From positions 1 to 49,456 of the forward strand of contig JAKQJD010000156.1 of NCBI GenBank assembly GCA_029561355.1: a DNA stretch of 49,456 nt, given 5' to 3'. The position numbers and the translations under genes were made by a program. The notes beneath the pieces were generated by a model. The model made no database searches and had not been told where the DNA came from. It was given only the letters and a program-made list of their open reading frames with translations. This DNA is from Bacteroidota bacterium. Lineage in GTDB: Bacteria; Bacteroidota; Bacteroidia; Chitinophagales; Saprospiraceae. The stretch's first letter is position 1. Every line of letters starts with the position of its first letter. Shown piece after piece: positions 1-10,800 of the stretch.

Positions 1-363
1 ATTCAGGACCTGTTCTGGGACATTACCCTGTTTGAAAACCGCACCAAAACGGCTTCGGTGAAAGACCTCGGCAACAACAAATGGGAGATCACCATCGAAA
101 CGGAAAGCCGCAAACTGAAAGCCGACGAACTCGGCAAGGAAACGGAAGTGCCCGTCAGCGACTGGCTCGACATCGGCGCATTTGCAAAACCCGAGGGCGA
201 CAAAAAATACGGCAAAACCCTGTACCGCCGGCGCGTGAAAATCGACCGGAAGGACAATACTTTTACGTTCACGGTGGATGAAAAACCCTACAATGCGGGC
301 ATCGATCCGTTTAAATTGCTGATGGACCGGGAGCCGGGGGATAATGTGAAAAAGGTGGAGTAG
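1..363 (+). CDS. C-terminal fragment of an M1-family aminopeptidase-like protein (5' end outside window)
   Basis: The frame is open from base 1 to the TAG at 361-363, giving the last 120 residues of a longer protein. The fragment is polar beta-rich sequence ending in a motif containing AGIDPFKLLMDREPGDNV. This ending resembles the C-terminal tail of the Bacteroidota proteins that fuse ABC-2 permease membrane segments to an M1 zinc-aminopeptidase domain, where a similar 'GIDP..LL.DR.PDDN' segment closes the protein. The catalytic HExxH region would lie upstream of the window, so activity cannot be judged. The gene converges on the LytTR regulator, with a low-complexity inverted repeat between them. 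The family call is from memory of the tail only. Confidence 0.6.
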   Translation: MQDLFWDITLFENRTKTASVKDLGNNKWEITIETESRKLKADELGKETEVPVSDWLDIGAFAKPEGDKKYGKTLYRRRVKIDRKDNTFTFTVDEKPYNAGIDPFKLLMDREPGDNVKKVE

Positions 364-580
364 GGTTTATGAAGTTTATGGGTTTATGTAGTTTATAGGT
401 TTATGTAGTTTATGGGTTTATGGGTTTATGGGTTTATGGGTTTATGGGTTTATGGATTTATGAGGTTTATGGGTTGATGAGGTTGATATTTGGCCGCTCG
501 GAAGGCAGGTAGTCTTCACTTAACGAGTTTCCAATTATCAACCTCATAAACCCATAAACCCATAAACCCATAAACCCATC
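364..580. repeat. Low-complexity inverted repeat of GTTTATGG units between convergent genes
   Basis: About 110 bases (365-482) of tandem GGTTTATG-type units follow the stop codon of the first gene. After a 58-base unique spacer, 541-580 contains the reverse complement (CATAAACC units). The transcript of either strand could fold into a long imperfect stem, so the element may act as a bidirectional terminator between the converging genes. A related single-armed run of the same unit lies at 39720-39766 next to rho. There is no coding capacity. Confidence 0.85.
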
Positions 581-596
581 ATCCGCCCAATCCCCA

Positions 597-1343
597 TCAC
601 CCCATCATTTCCATAAACGCATCCCGCCGCCGCCTCGCCAGCGGCACTACCGACTTGTTGGTGAGCAGCAGGCTGTCGCCATCGTCTTTGGCCATTTTTC
701 GCACGTATTTCGTGTTTACCATGTGCGACTGGTGCGCCCTGAAAAACGGCGGCGAGGGCAACATTTCCTCGAAAGTAGCCAGCGATTGTGTGATCAGGTG
801 GCGTTCGCCGTTTTCCAGAAAAACGAAACTGTAATTTCCTTTGGATTCGAGGTGCATGATTTCCTCCGTTTGCAGGAACAGCAGGCCACTGCCGGTATTC
901 AGGGTAATACGGTCGAAAATACGCGTGCCGGCCTGTTGGGTCAGTTGGTCCAGTTGCCGCCTGCGCGCTACCGCATCGGCGGGTGCTGCCGCCCGGCGCA
1001 CGGCGGCTATAAGATCTTCAGGATCAACGGGTTTCAGCAAATAATCGATGGCGCTGTATCGGAAAGCGCGCAGCGCAAATTCGTCGTGTCCAGTCGTAAA
1101 TATCACCCGGAAAGCGGGTTCGGGAAAAAGATTGAGCAAATCGAATCCGGTGCCGTCGCTCAGATCGACGTCGAGCAGAATCACATCCGGGCATGCCTTC
1201 TGCAACAGGTTTGCAGCCGCTTTCAAAGATCCAGCCTCCCCGATTATTTCCACTTCCGGACAATCTGTTTGAAGGAAAATACGGAGCGCATCGCGGCACG
1301 GCGGCTCGTCGTCAATGATACAAATTCGAATGGTGGGGCGCAT
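597..1343 (-). CDS. LytTR-family response regulator
   Basis: A 248-aa two-domain regulator. Residues 5-120 form a CheY-like receiver with the acidic pair D11/D12, the phospho-acceptor D58 in DVILLDVD and the conserved lysine K104 in LLKPVD. Residues about 145-245 form a LytTR DNA-binding domain. Such regulators act with LytS-type histidine kinases. The only kinase of that kind in the window is at 20431-23415, at the far end of the secreted-protein cluster, so pairing is an inference. The gene is divergent from the LamG gene at 1520. A perfect TAnnTTTG element lies 45 bases upstream (1388-1395, minus strand). Confidence 0.93.
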   Translation of the reverse strand: MRPTIRICIIDDEPPCRDALRIFLQTDCPEVEIIGEAGSLKAAANLLQKACPDVILLDVDLSDGTGFDLLNLFPEPAFRVIFTTGHDEFALRAFRYSAIDYLLKPVDPEDLIAAVRRAAAPADAVARRRQLDQLTQQAGTRIFDRITLNTGSGLLFLQTEEIMHLESKGNYSFVFLENGERHLITQSLATFEEMLPSPPFFRAHQSHMVNTKYVRKMAKDDGDSLLLTNKSVVPLARRRRDAFMEMMG

Positions 1344-1361
1344 ACTGGGTTTTGTCGGATT

Positions 1362-1505
1362 TGTTTTGGTGCCTCGGTAAGGCCCTTCAAAGATAAACTA
1401 CCCCTGCCGAATCTCCTTTTTTTTCCACCGCTTATCGTAAAAGTGATACCTGGGGTCATTTAACCGGAATTGCATGTGAGAGAAGGGGCATTTTTGGAGG
1501 GAAGA
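1362..1505 (+). promoter_or_regulatory. Leader region A, homologous to 12370-12515
   Basis: The roughly 140 bases upstream of the LamG gene align with the region upstream of the paralogous cargo gene at 12540. Shared blocks include GATAAAC, CCGAATCTCCTTTTTTTT, CACCGCTTATC and CTGGGGTCATT. The block occurs upstream of two secreted-protein genes and not before the genes at 3986, 7846 or 16678. It could carry a common promoter, a regulator site or an RNA leader. A three-codon frame ATG ACC TTA TGA (1512-1523) overlaps the ATG at 1520 and may be chance. Confidence 0.6.
1388..1395 (-). promoter_or_regulatory. Candidate -7 element (TATCTTTG) for the LytTR regulator gene
   Basis: On the minus strand the bases read TATCTTTG, an exact match to the Bacteroidota TAnnTTTG -7 box, placed 45 bases before the regulator start at 1343. 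I see no TTG at the usual -33 distance. The element is embedded in the leader shared with 12370-12515, where the matching position reads TATCTTTA. Confidence 0.4.
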
Positions 1506-1519
1506 AAAACAATGACCTT

Positions 1520-3904
1520 ATGAAATCCAACCTATACCGAATGGTCCTTTGCGGACTTATGATGTACTGCCATTTATCTCCGGTCGCAGCGCAAGATTGC
1601 GACAATCTATCTCTGGCATTTGACGGAGACGAAGACTACATCACCCTGTCGCCACTGCCCGCCTCCTTTTCCACCAACCCGGTTTTTACAGCCGAAACAT
1701 GGTTTTACGCCAATACGCCCGGCGGGACCAACTGCCTGAACGGCATCCGTCGGCTACTCTCTTTCGAAGGTGGCAGCACAGCAGCGACCTACTCCCTGCT
1801 GGATATTGGTCTGTGTAATAGCGGTGAACTGCATTACGCCTACCGCTGGGGCGCCGGGAGCGTGGCTGTTGTCACCCAGATTTCCGGCACCATCGTTACC
1901 AATGCCTGCCATCATCTTGCCGCCAGTTACACGGCGAATACGCTCCGTATTTACCTGGATGGGGTATTACTCAATACATTTGCCATTCCTGCGGTCGTGG
2001 CATTCGAATTTAATACGTTCCGGGTTGGTCATTCCAGCGCAGGAATAACAGGAGAAGATTGGGATGGCCTGGCGGATGAAATCAGGCTGTGGAACTCGGT
2101 AAGAAGCCTACAGGAAATTAAAGATTACAAGGATTGTACACTGTCGGGCGCCTGGCCTTCACTGGTGGCTTACTGGACACTCGATCAGGCTGGCATTCTC
2201 GCGGCCGGCAACAATACGAACATCCCGAATCTTTCGGCCACCGACGTTTCCGGCAACGGCAACCACGGCGTATTCAGCACCGGCGCCAACGCCTGGGCTT
2301 TCAACGGCACTGGCAGCAATTTCGTCTGCAATGGCTGTGACACCAAATACATGGTGGATATTTCCAGTATACCCGACCCGTTCCCTGTTTCCTACATCTC
2401 GATTTGCAGCGGCGATCCGGTGCATTTCTGCGTCATGCAAAACGGCGCCCCTGTCGGCAGCATTCCCGGCGCCACCGTTTCGTGGGAATACCTCGACGGT
2501 GGTATCCTGCCCTGGCAACCGGTTCCCAATTCGAATGGCATTTTTTCGGGTTTTTGCTTTTTTGTACCACCCGGCGAGATCGACGTGAGCTCCGAATGCG
2601 GCAGCAGTGCGACCGGCACGATTGCCCGTAAATACCGGGCCCGCATCACCACTACCAATCAGTCGGCCCAATCCTGCACCTTCACCACTGCGGAAAGCAG
2701 CCTGGATATCTGCTGCCGCCTGGCGGGCGCTACCGTACAGGCGGTGGTGCAGGCTCCGCTTCCTTTCAACACCACCCTTTGCGAAGACCCCGGCGTACCG
2801 GTAAGCATCGACGTATCGGTGTCGGGGCTCTCTTTTCTGAACAACCTGACCATCCAATGGTGCCTGAACGGGCAGCCGGTTACGGGCGTTGGAAACGTTA
2901 CCTCGTTTACCTACAACGGTCCGGTAGTAGCGCCACAGATGTGTTTCGAGGCGAAAATCCAAAACTGCGTCTGCCCGCTCGTTCACCCATCCTTTTGCAT
3001 TCCGGTCGATAAAAAACCCGTGTGCGGTTTGATCGACGGCATGGACCCCATAGACCTTTTCCCAACCGCTACGCCCTACGAGTACCTGATGTGCGCGGGT
3101 ACGGACGGAATCGTCGGCATGTTCGACCTGAACGATTTCAAAAACTGTAACCCTGTCTGGCAATTTCACCTGGATACGGACGGTCCGGGCATATGGACAG
3201 ACCTGGGATCGAGCAACCAGTACCAGAATACCAACACGCTGCCTCAGTTTGCGCCTCCCGGCTCGCCTTATCTCTGGCAATCCAATACCACCTGCATTTC
3301 CTACCGGGTACAATGCCGGCCACTGAACTACCCGAATTCGGGTTGCGATCCGTGCCTGAGCAACGAAGTCGAAATTTGCCTGCTACCCAAACCGCCCGTA
3401 CCCACCATCACCGGCAACACCCAGTTTTGCTACGGTTCGAACAACCTGCTTTCCGTGGGCAATCCCGGTCCCTACAATTACGACTGGTTTCTGAACGGCA
3501 TCGGACCAGTGGGTACCGGCCCCACGTTTACGGCTACGCAGGGAGGATGCTATACGGTGGTAGCGACGGCAGGATGCGAAAAAGTGGCTTCAGCGCCTTA
3601 TTGCATCGAGGCTTGCCGGATCGTCATCCCGCAGATCTTGTGCCCGGTAGATAATCCCTGCGCCTGCGGCGGTCTGCCGATGACGGTAAGCGCCTGCAAC
3701 GCTTATGATACCTGTACCGGTACTACCCTCTCGTTTGTATGGTCGACCAGCAACGTGGGCGGAGGACCCGGAACGCCTACCGGCCCGAACGGCTGCGAGT
3801 TCATGCATATCCCCGACGCTGCCGGCACCATATACACGGTGGTCGTCACCAACAACCTCGGTTGTTCGGCCACTGCGATGATTGAAATCGATCCGTGTCC
3901 GTAA
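1520..3904 (+). CDS. Secreted LamG/concanavalin-like domain protein, no visible T9SS tail
   Basis: A 794-aa protein with an N-terminal signal peptide (about residues 1-25, cleavage after VAAQ). Residues about 26-235 look like a LamG/pentraxin-type jelly roll (FDGDEDYITL near the start, IYLDGVLLN, GLADEIRLWN and a WTLDQAG end). The remainder is Cys-rich Ig/PKD-like beta sequence with repeated CxxGxP and WFLNG segments. The ending AMIEIDPCP lacks the PNP-start, GxY-containing C-terminal sorting domain carried by the next four secreted genes. It may therefore be periplasmic, be held by a partner, or use another signal. Same strand as the following cargo genes; 81-base gap to the next. Confidence 0.8.
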   Translation: MKSNLYRMVLCGLMMYCHLSPVAAQDCDNLSLAFDGDEDYITLSPLPASFSTNPVFTAETWFYANTPGGTNCLNGIRRLLSFEGGSTAATYSLLDIGLCNSGELHYAYRWGAGSVAVVTQISGTIVTNACHHLAASYTANTLRIYLDGVLLNTFAIPAVVAFEFNTFRVGHSSAGITGEDWDGLADEIRLWNSVRSLQEIKDYKDCTLSGAWPSLVAYWTLDQAGILAAGNNTNIPNLSATDVSGNGNHGVFSTGANAWAFNGTGSNFVCNGCDTKYMVDISSIPDPFPVSYISICSGDPVHFCVMQNGAPVGSIPGATVSWEYLDGGILPWQPVPNSNGIFSGFCFFVPPGEIDVSSECGSSATGTIARKYRARITTTNQSAQSCTFTTAESSLDICCRLAGATVQAVVQAPLPFNTTLCEDPGVPVSIDVSVSGLSFLNNLTIQWCLNGQPVTGVGNVTSFTYNGPVVAPQMCFEAKIQNCVCPLVHPSFCIPVDKKPVCGLIDGMDPIDLFPTATPYEYLMCAGTDGIVGMFDLNDFKNCNPVWQFHLDTDGPGIWTDLGSSNQYQNTNTLPQFAPPGSPYLWQSNTTCISYRVQCRPLNYPNSGCDPCLSNEVEICLLPKPPVPTITGNTQFCYGSNNLLSVGNPGPYNYDWFLNGIGPVGTGPTFTATQGGCYTVVATAGCEKVASAPYCIEACRIVIPQILCPVDNPCACGGLPMTVSACNAYDTCTGTTLSFVWSTSNVGGGPGTPTGPNGCEFMHIPDAAGTIYTVVVTNNLGCSATAMIEIDPCP

Positions 3905-3985
3905 AAGAGCGCGTGTTCAAACAGACAGGCATGCGTGCCGGAAATCTGCTCCAAATCCCCCTTTTTAAAAACTAAATCATTGTAA

Positions 3986-6900
3986 ATGAAAAAGTTATCA
4001 ATAAAATATATGTACCGGCCGGTGAGAATTATTGTGACGTTGGGTATGATTTGCACTTCGCTGACCGGATACGGGCAATTTTCCACCACGGTTGGTTTTC
4101 CGCCCTCGGTACAGGAAAAAGCCGTAAGCGGACTGATCGCTCCCGGCGGCGGGTACGTGGTGCTGGGTGATAACAACGGACACCCCAACGACCTTTTTAC
4201 CGGAAACGGCGACCTGGAAATGGTTTGGCTCGACAATGCGGGCAACCTGCTGCCCACTTCCAGAATGCTAGGCAAATCGACGGCCGACAACGCCGTCTGG
4301 ATAGAAAAAGACGTCATTTGCGGTGGAAACAACCATTATATAATTGTCGGAAACGATCCGGACGATATACTGGTCACCATGACCGACCTCTCGGGTACTC
4401 CCGTTTGGGCCCGCTCCATCGGTTCTACCACCAACATAGAAACGGGCGCGTGGGCAGAAATGGATGCCAACGGGCTCATCCACGTCGTGGGGAGTGAATT
4501 CGACGTGAACACCGGCGTGTACTCCGTCATCCTCGCCCAACTGGATTGCAATGGAAACGATAATTACCGCCTGAAATATACCCTGAGCGGATATGCGCTC
4601 ACGGCCACTTCGGCCACCACTTTTGCCACCGCACCCGGAGGGCCCGGGATCATTTACATCACCGGCAGGGCCACTCCGACGGCCGGCGGAGACGAACAAT
4701 TGTTTATCCTCCGCATCAACAGTTCTTCCGGCAGCCCCGTTTTTATCAAAACTTACGACATCGCGGCGAACTGGAGCGACCTCGGCACTTGCATTCAGGG
4801 GAGTGTCACCACGGTGCCGCAGGGCGCCGTGTGGGTGTCCGGTTTTTCTACCGCACCCAACGGCCCCCGCAATGTGCTGATGATGCAAACCGACCTCAAT
4901 GGCTTACCGGTTTGGGCCAAAAATTATGACCTGGTCGGTGGATGGGAATATGCCACCCATTTCGAACTGGCAGCCAACAACAAACTTGTTGTGACAGGCG
5001 TAGCGGAAGTCAATGCTCCCACGCAAGGCCCCGCTACCGCAAATTGCCTGCTGATGCGGGTGGATGCCACCACAGGCACGCCCGACTGGAGCCGGGTGTT
5101 TACCAACAGCCCATACGCCTCTATAGGAAACCGGGTGGAAGTGACCGCCAGCGACGAGTATTTTATCACCGGAGAATCCATTGACCTCGCTATACCCCAG
5201 ATCGCCGGCGATATACTGGCGATCCGGACCGATGCACAGGGATTGTTGAACAGCCCGAATTGTTATCACGACGTCCAGTTTCATGATTTTATTAAAGTAC
5301 CTGTTACCTCCAGCCCTTCTCTTGGCTCCATTGCCATCGGACAGGTGGACAACCTGACGGCCATTATGCTGGGCACGGCCAACTATACCGACCAGCAGGT
5401 GAGTTGTTCCACCCCGCCGCCGCCCGACTGCGATTTTACCTGGGCTTCCAGCGGTTGTTTTCAAATGCAGTTGACCGGCACCACATCTTTTACGGTCGGC
5501 GGTAACTATACTTTTAAATGGGATATCGGGTGCGACAATACGTTTGATGTGGTCAGCACTGTGGCGAGCAATACGGCAACCATTACTTATAATTTTCCAT
5601 GCGGAGGTGGTACGTTTCCTGTTTGCCTGACGGTAACAGACCCCTTGGGGATGGTATGTTCCGTGACCCACATGGTAATCGTGGGAAGTTGCAACTGCTG
5701 GTCGGTATCGAATACCAGCCTGATGTGCAGTGTTCAAACAGGCAATCCGACTACCTACGATTTCAGTATGAACGTCACGAATCTGTATCCTTCGGCGACC
5801 AACTGTACGTACACCCTTACTCCGCAGGCGGGTCTGAATTATTTTATCAACCCGGTTTTTAGTACCAACGGAAGTGTTACCACCATTTCCGGTTCCGTTA
5901 CCTGGCCCGGCAACGTGCCGCTCCCTTCGGTTTTCGGATTTACCATCGGCGCCACGTGTTCGTGTCCCGGCGGACCTTCTTATAGTTGCAATATCCCGGT
6001 AAATCTGGCGACGGTTTGCTGCAAAAAAATTGCAGTGTTCGACCAGGTCGTTTGTGAAAGTGCCGTTACATACGACGTGCCTTTCCAGACTTTGAATACG
6101 GCTATTTTGCACAACATCACACGGGTAACCTGGTATGTGCAAGCGAAACCGGCCAACGGGATCTGCCCGACCGTGCCCTGGGGCGGCATTCCGTACCAGG
6201 ACGGTCCGGCGAGTTCGCTCACGCCACTGCACTTGTACCCGCAGGCGCTGACGACCGACTTATGCGTTTACGTGGTCGTTCATTTGAATGAAGGTCCGTG
6301 CCAGATGATCACTTCTAATATCGCCTGCATATCGCGTTGTGCGCCCGGCAGTTGTTCGATGACCGGATACGAGTACTGCTATACGGGCACACCTGTGGTG
6401 CCCGGGCTTTTAACATCTACTAACACCTCGCCTTCGAATGCCTGTTTTCCCTATATCGAATGGTTGGACCCTTCCGGAAATGTAGTGCAGGTGGGCGGTT
6501 CCACCTACCAGCCGACGGCCGGGCTCAGTATGAGCAACCCCGCAAACTGCTACGAGGATTTTTTTTATACCGTGCAAATTACCGACGACTGCGGCATACA
6601 TAGTTGCCAGGCTCCCATTCGCCTTTACAGCGACAGCGCACCCAAAGGCCAACTGAGCATAGATCCGTTCGAGCAACCGCCTTTCTGCCGGAATGAAGAT
6701 GCAACGCTGGTGTTCACACCCGGTTGTGCCGGTGATCCCAAAATGTGGAAATGGTACCAAAGACCCTGTACTGGAGGCGCCGCGCTCTACCTTTCCGAAG
6801 CCGGCACTTCCAATCCGATCCTGAACCTGAACCAGTTGACTACCTCCAACTGGTATTATGTGGAATCGCAGAACGGTGTTTGTCCTCTGGATACCGTACA

Positions 6901-7804
6901 ATTAAAGATAGAAGTAAAGAAACCCATTGCCGTCACGAACTTCAGCGCCATCGCCGACAACTGCGTGGAAATACAGACGGCACTGAACGTCAGTTTCACA
7001 CCTTGCATGATTGCCGGTTGCAATACACCTTGTACCTGCGGCCGCACCATAGAATGGTATAAGGACGGGTTTCTGATCGGTTCGACACAAACGAACACCA
7101 ACTCTGCGTCTTTCATTTACACCACATTGCCTCTTTACGGAAATTATTACGCCATTGTGAAAGACGATTGTTGCCCGAACCAGTCGGCCATGAGCGGCGT
7201 ACAAACCGTTTTGCCTGCCTGTGTACCGAAAGTGGAGGGCCCCTGCTTTATGTGCGACAACACACCGGTAATACTGATGGGTTCGACCGAGGTGCCGATC
7301 AACAATCCATGCCCTTATCCCTGCACTTACCAGTGGTACATCTGGAATACACAAACCCTGACCTGGGATATTCTGCCGGGTGAAACCGGCACTACCTATA
7401 CGGCCCTGACACCCGGATCGTATCTCTTCGAATCCATCTGCAACGGTTGCACCAAAAGCGCCCAATTCGATCTGCTGGGCTGCACCAGCGGTCCGATGTT
7501 TGCCGGCAGTACAGATTGCGTAATTATCCAAACTATCGAGGCGTCTCCCGCAGACCGGCATCCACTTCTTATTTACCCTAACCCCACCACCGGTGAAATC
7601 ACCGTGGAATGGAAAACCGAAGCGCCAAAAGACTGTAGCATTTTCATTACCGATGCGATGGGGCGGCGGCTGCGCACATTTACCGTGCCGTATGCTGCCG
7701 CTTCCCTGAACGTCCGGATGGACGATCTGCCTTCAGGCATGTATTTCATCAAAGTTCAGGCGGCTGATCGCTTTTTCACCACAGCCAAAGTGGTAAAGGA
7801 ATAA
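3986..7804 (+). CDS. Large T9SS-secreted protein with PKD domain and type A C-terminal sorting domain
   Basis: A 1272-aa protein. The signal peptide covers about residues 1-31 (hydrophobic stretch ending TGYGQ). Residues about 35-470 are repeats of beta-propeller-like character (VVLGDNNG, IIVGNDPDD, VVGSEFD, YITGRAT, VVTGVAEV), suggesting a delayed-propeller or SBBP-like fold. A PKD-like domain lies at about 480-575 (TFKWDIGCDN, FPVCLTVTDP). Cys-rich Ig-like modules follow. The last ~80 residues are a classical T9SS type A tail: LLIYPNPTTGEITVEW, then DLPSGMYFIKV. Expected location is the cell surface or medium. Probably co-transcribed with the gene at 1520 and the following paralog (41-base gap). 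Confidence 0.88.
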   Translation: MKKLSIKYMYRPVRIIVTLGMICTSLTGYGQFSTTVGFPPSVQEKAVSGLIAPGGGYVVLGDNNGHPNDLFTGNGDLEMVWLDNAGNLLPTSRMLGKSTADNAVWIEKDVICGGNNHYIIVGNDPDDILVTMTDLSGTPVWARSIGSTTNIETGAWAEMDANGLIHVVGSEFDVNTGVYSVILAQLDCNGNDNYRLKYTLSGYALTATSATTFATAPGGPGIIYITGRATPTAGGDEQLFILRINSSSGSPVFIKTYDIAANWSDLGTCIQGSVTTVPQGAVWVSGFSTAPNGPRNVLMMQTDLNGLPVWAKNYDLVGGWEYATHFELAANNKLVVTGVAEVNAPTQGPATANCLLMRVDATTGTPDWSRVFTNSPYASIGNRVEVTASDEYFITGESIDLAIPQIAGDILAIRTDAQGLLNSPNCYHDVQFHDFIKVPVTSSPSLGSIAIGQVDNLTAIMLGTANYTDQQVSCSTPPPPDCDFTWASSGCFQMQLTGTTSFTVGGNYTFKWDIGCDNTFDVVSTVASNTATITYNFPCGGGTFPVCLTVTDPLGMVCSVTHMVIVGSCNCWSVSNTSLMCSVQTGNPTTYDFSMNVTNLYPSATNCTYTLTPQAGLNYFINPVFSTNGSVTTISGSVTWPGNVPLPSVFGFTIGATCSCPGGPSYSCNIPVNLATVCCKKIAVFDQVVCESAVTYDVPFQTLNTAILHNITRVTWYVQAKPANGICPTVPWGGIPYQDGPASSLTPLHLYPQALTTDLCVYVVVHLNEGPCQMITSNIACISRCAPGSCSMTGYEYCYTGTPVVPGLLTSTNTSPSNACFPYIEWLDPSGNVVQVGGSTYQPTAGLSMSNPANCYEDFFYTVQITDDCGIHSCQAPIRLYSDSAPKGQLSIDPFEQPPFCRNEDATLVFTPGCAGDPKMWKWYQRPCTGGAALYLSEAGTSNPILNLNQLTTSNWYYVESQNGVCPLDTVQLKIEVKKPIAVTNFSAIADNCVEIQTALNVSFTPCMIAGCNTPCTCGRTIEWYKDGFLIGSTQTNTNSASFIYTTLPLYGNYYAIVKDDCCPNQSAMSGVQTVLPACVPKVEGPCFMCDNTPVILMGSTEVPINNPCPYPCTYQWYIWNTQTLTWDILPGETGTTYTALTPGSYLFESICNGCTKSAQFDLLGCTSGPMFAGSTDCVIIQTIEASPADRHPLLIYPNPTTGEITVEWKTEAPKDCSIFITDAMGRRLRTFTVPYAAASLNVRMDDLPSGMYFIKVQAADRFFTTAKVVKE

Positions 7805-7845
7805 TAAACACCCCTGTAATAACCCATTTAAATAAAACGGACTTT

Positions 7846-10800
7846 ATGAAGCGTACTACTTTTTTTATCCTGGCCTTTCTGCTCTTCTTCTTCGCAGGCG
7901 CCGATTCATTGCAGGCCCAAAGCGGCTGCTCCGGCATCAACTTCAACGTTCAGATCATCGGGCCCTGCCATTACCGGCTGATCGTGACCAATACTTCGAA
8001 TTGTTTCCCGTTTTTACATCTGGTGCTCGACAACGGAGCATTCGAAAACTGGCAGGCGGCAAACGGCTGGTCGGCTGAACAGATCGAACCTGCCTACGTG
8101 ATACTGACGCCCAATAGCGGGCAGATTCCCACAGGAGCGAGCACTCCTTTTGATTTTTTTCTACCCCAGGGTATTGCTCCGACGCTCATTATTACCTGGG
8201 ACGATACCTGCCCGCCCGGCAAGGGTTGTTTCGCGGAAGTGCCGCTGGAGAGTTGTTTTATCCCTGCCGACGCCTGCATCACCGGGGTGAACTACGTGGA
8301 CGTGGAATGCGCGCATTTGCCTTATTCCAGCCAGCCGAAACTTTCAGGCCGCACCATCACCCTGCTGGATGCCATGGGAAATACCGTGCAAACGACGACC
8401 ACCAATGCCACAGGCGCTTATTCTTTTTGCGACCTCCCGGCCGGCAATTACGTGGTGAAAATCACGAATCTACCCGACTGGACGTCCAGTGTGCCGGCCA
8501 GCGGTCAGTATGCCGTGACGCTGGAGCAGTCGCAAACACTGGTGCGCAACTTTGGCAGTTGCCGGGTGAACTGTCTGTGTGGTTCCGTGACTACGATCGT
8601 AACACCCGCAACAAGCGGGCTGAATTCCTGCTGTTACAGTTTAAGTACACAGGGCTTGAATGGAGGCGGATTTTGTTATCAGTTTGTGGACCTGCAGGTT
8701 GATGCAGGACAGTTTATTTCTCCTTCGTCCGTACCTGTAGGATGGACATACAACCAGATTAATCCGCAGTACATTCACGTGATTCCACCTACTGGATTTA
8801 TCCCGATTGGCACGACGCAGGCGGGCACTTTTTGCGTCTCGGGAGCCAGTCCGCACCATATTACAGCGACGGCAGGTTTCAACGACAGCGGCGGCTTGCA
8901 CGAATGCCCGACCTTGTTTAATTTTAATTGCACCAACATTGTGGACCCTTGCCCCACCTCGTCGCCACGTATCACGCATACGGCAGGGAATCCGGATGCC
9001 TTTTCCGGAGAAATCGACCTGAATCCAGGAACGTCCGTCGTATCGGCCGTGTGGAATTTCGGCGATGGCACGCGGGATTCCAGTTGTTGCCTGGGGGATA
9101 TATCGCACCTGTTCGAACCGGGCACTTACGACGTTTGCCTGGCGGTAACGACAGCCAACGGAGAAGGAGAAACCTGTACCAGTTCCGTCTGCGTCACAGT
9201 TGTGGTAACACCGCTGAGCAGCCCTTGCGACGATATTTCGGCCTTGCTGCTGGCTACCGGTACCGGCACCTGCTGTTTTAATCTGGATTTGCAAAATGCG
9301 GCCGCCAATACTTTTACCGGCATCGACGTAACGCTCAGTTCGGGAAGTTTTGTCAATTCACCGTTCGGTTCCGGCTGGAATATCGGTTTAAACGGCAGTA
9401 TGGCTTCTCTCACGCCTACCGCCGGCGGGTTTCTTGCCACAGGCCCCGACATCCCGGTCACGATCTGCGACCCGGGCGGCACGAGCCCCTACACCGTGAA
9501 AGTGGATTACACCTACAACGGCGGTGTTTGCCACCAGACGCTGACGATGGATTGCGATCCGGCCAACTGCACTTGCCTGGGGTTCCAGAACCTGGAGTTT
9601 TACAACTTGTTCAACCTGCCGGACATGCCTGCGACCTGTGGCGACACGGTAGATCTGCCTTGTATTCAATACGAATCTGATTACAGTTTTCAGGGCAATT
9701 TTTACTGCCAGGGCAATTGCAATCCTGCGCTGAGTTATAACATTATGGGTCCCAATGGTTCGGTGTTAAGCGGCGCCTCGGTCGGCACTTATTTCGTAAT
9801 TCCGAATTTCAAATTCCTGCCCGGTGATTACCAACTGCTCCTACAAGGCTCCTGCGGGGGAAGTTCCTGCACCTGCATCGTTTATTTTACCATACCGGAT
9901 TGTCCGTGCTGCTCGCAAACTTCCGCCGATTTTAACCAGACGGTGAACCTGGCCACCACGGTCACACAGGATCCTGCGAACTGCAAGGCCATGATGCAAA
10001 TTGGCAACCTTCCCTGCCAGAGCGTTGACTGGATCGACTGGGGGGATCAGAATATCAGCACCGGGCCGTTCCTTTCCGGAACAATGCCTATGCATGCGTA
10101 CACGCACGGCGGGGTGTATACGATTACGTATCAGGTAACAGAATTAAACCCTTTAACCGGCCAAGTCTGTTACCAGCAACAGTTTTTGCAGACCATTGTG
10201 ATGGACTGCGACTGCTCCTGCGGCGCTTACACCATGGAAATACGCCTGGGTGGCGCTCAAAACCAGCCGGTCGTGTGCGGCCAGACCATTCAGGTGGCAT
10301 TGAATCAGAACGTGGCACTCTACCCCAATTTCCAGTGCCAGGGCGCTTTCTGCGAATCGTCGGAACTGGTAACCTGGAGGCTGAACGGCCCCACCCCCAC
10401 CCAGGGAGGATCGGATCTGGCTACGCCCGCTTTTTCAGTAAGCGCACTGGCGCCGGGTAGTTTCAGCACACCGGGTTTATACCACTTGTATATGTACGCT
10501 GTCTGCGGCCTGCAGGATACCTGCTGGTGCGACCTGTATTTCCAGGTGGCGGATCCTTGCTGTACCGACCAGGCGACCTTCCTCGCAGCGGCAGCCGGTG
10601 TGCAGACCAACGGTATTCTGGGCGATTGCACCATCGGCATGGAAGCGACCGGATTGACCGATTGTATGCGGATCACCTACGACTGGGGCGACAACCAGAC
10701 GACCGGACCGGTTTCAGGCAACAATGTGCCTGTGACGCACACCTATCTCCTCCCGGGAACCTACACGGTATGCCATACCATCGAGGAAATCGATTTCTTT

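Noticed and set aside
1512..1523. Three-codon leader ORF (ATG ACC TTA TGA) overlapping the LamG gene start
   Set aside because: It could couple translation, but so short a frame is easily chance and the second leader copy does not preserve it.
2159..3313. 384-codon minus-strand frame opposite the LamG gene
   Set aside because: Arg/Val/Ala-rich antisense shadow with no domain pattern.
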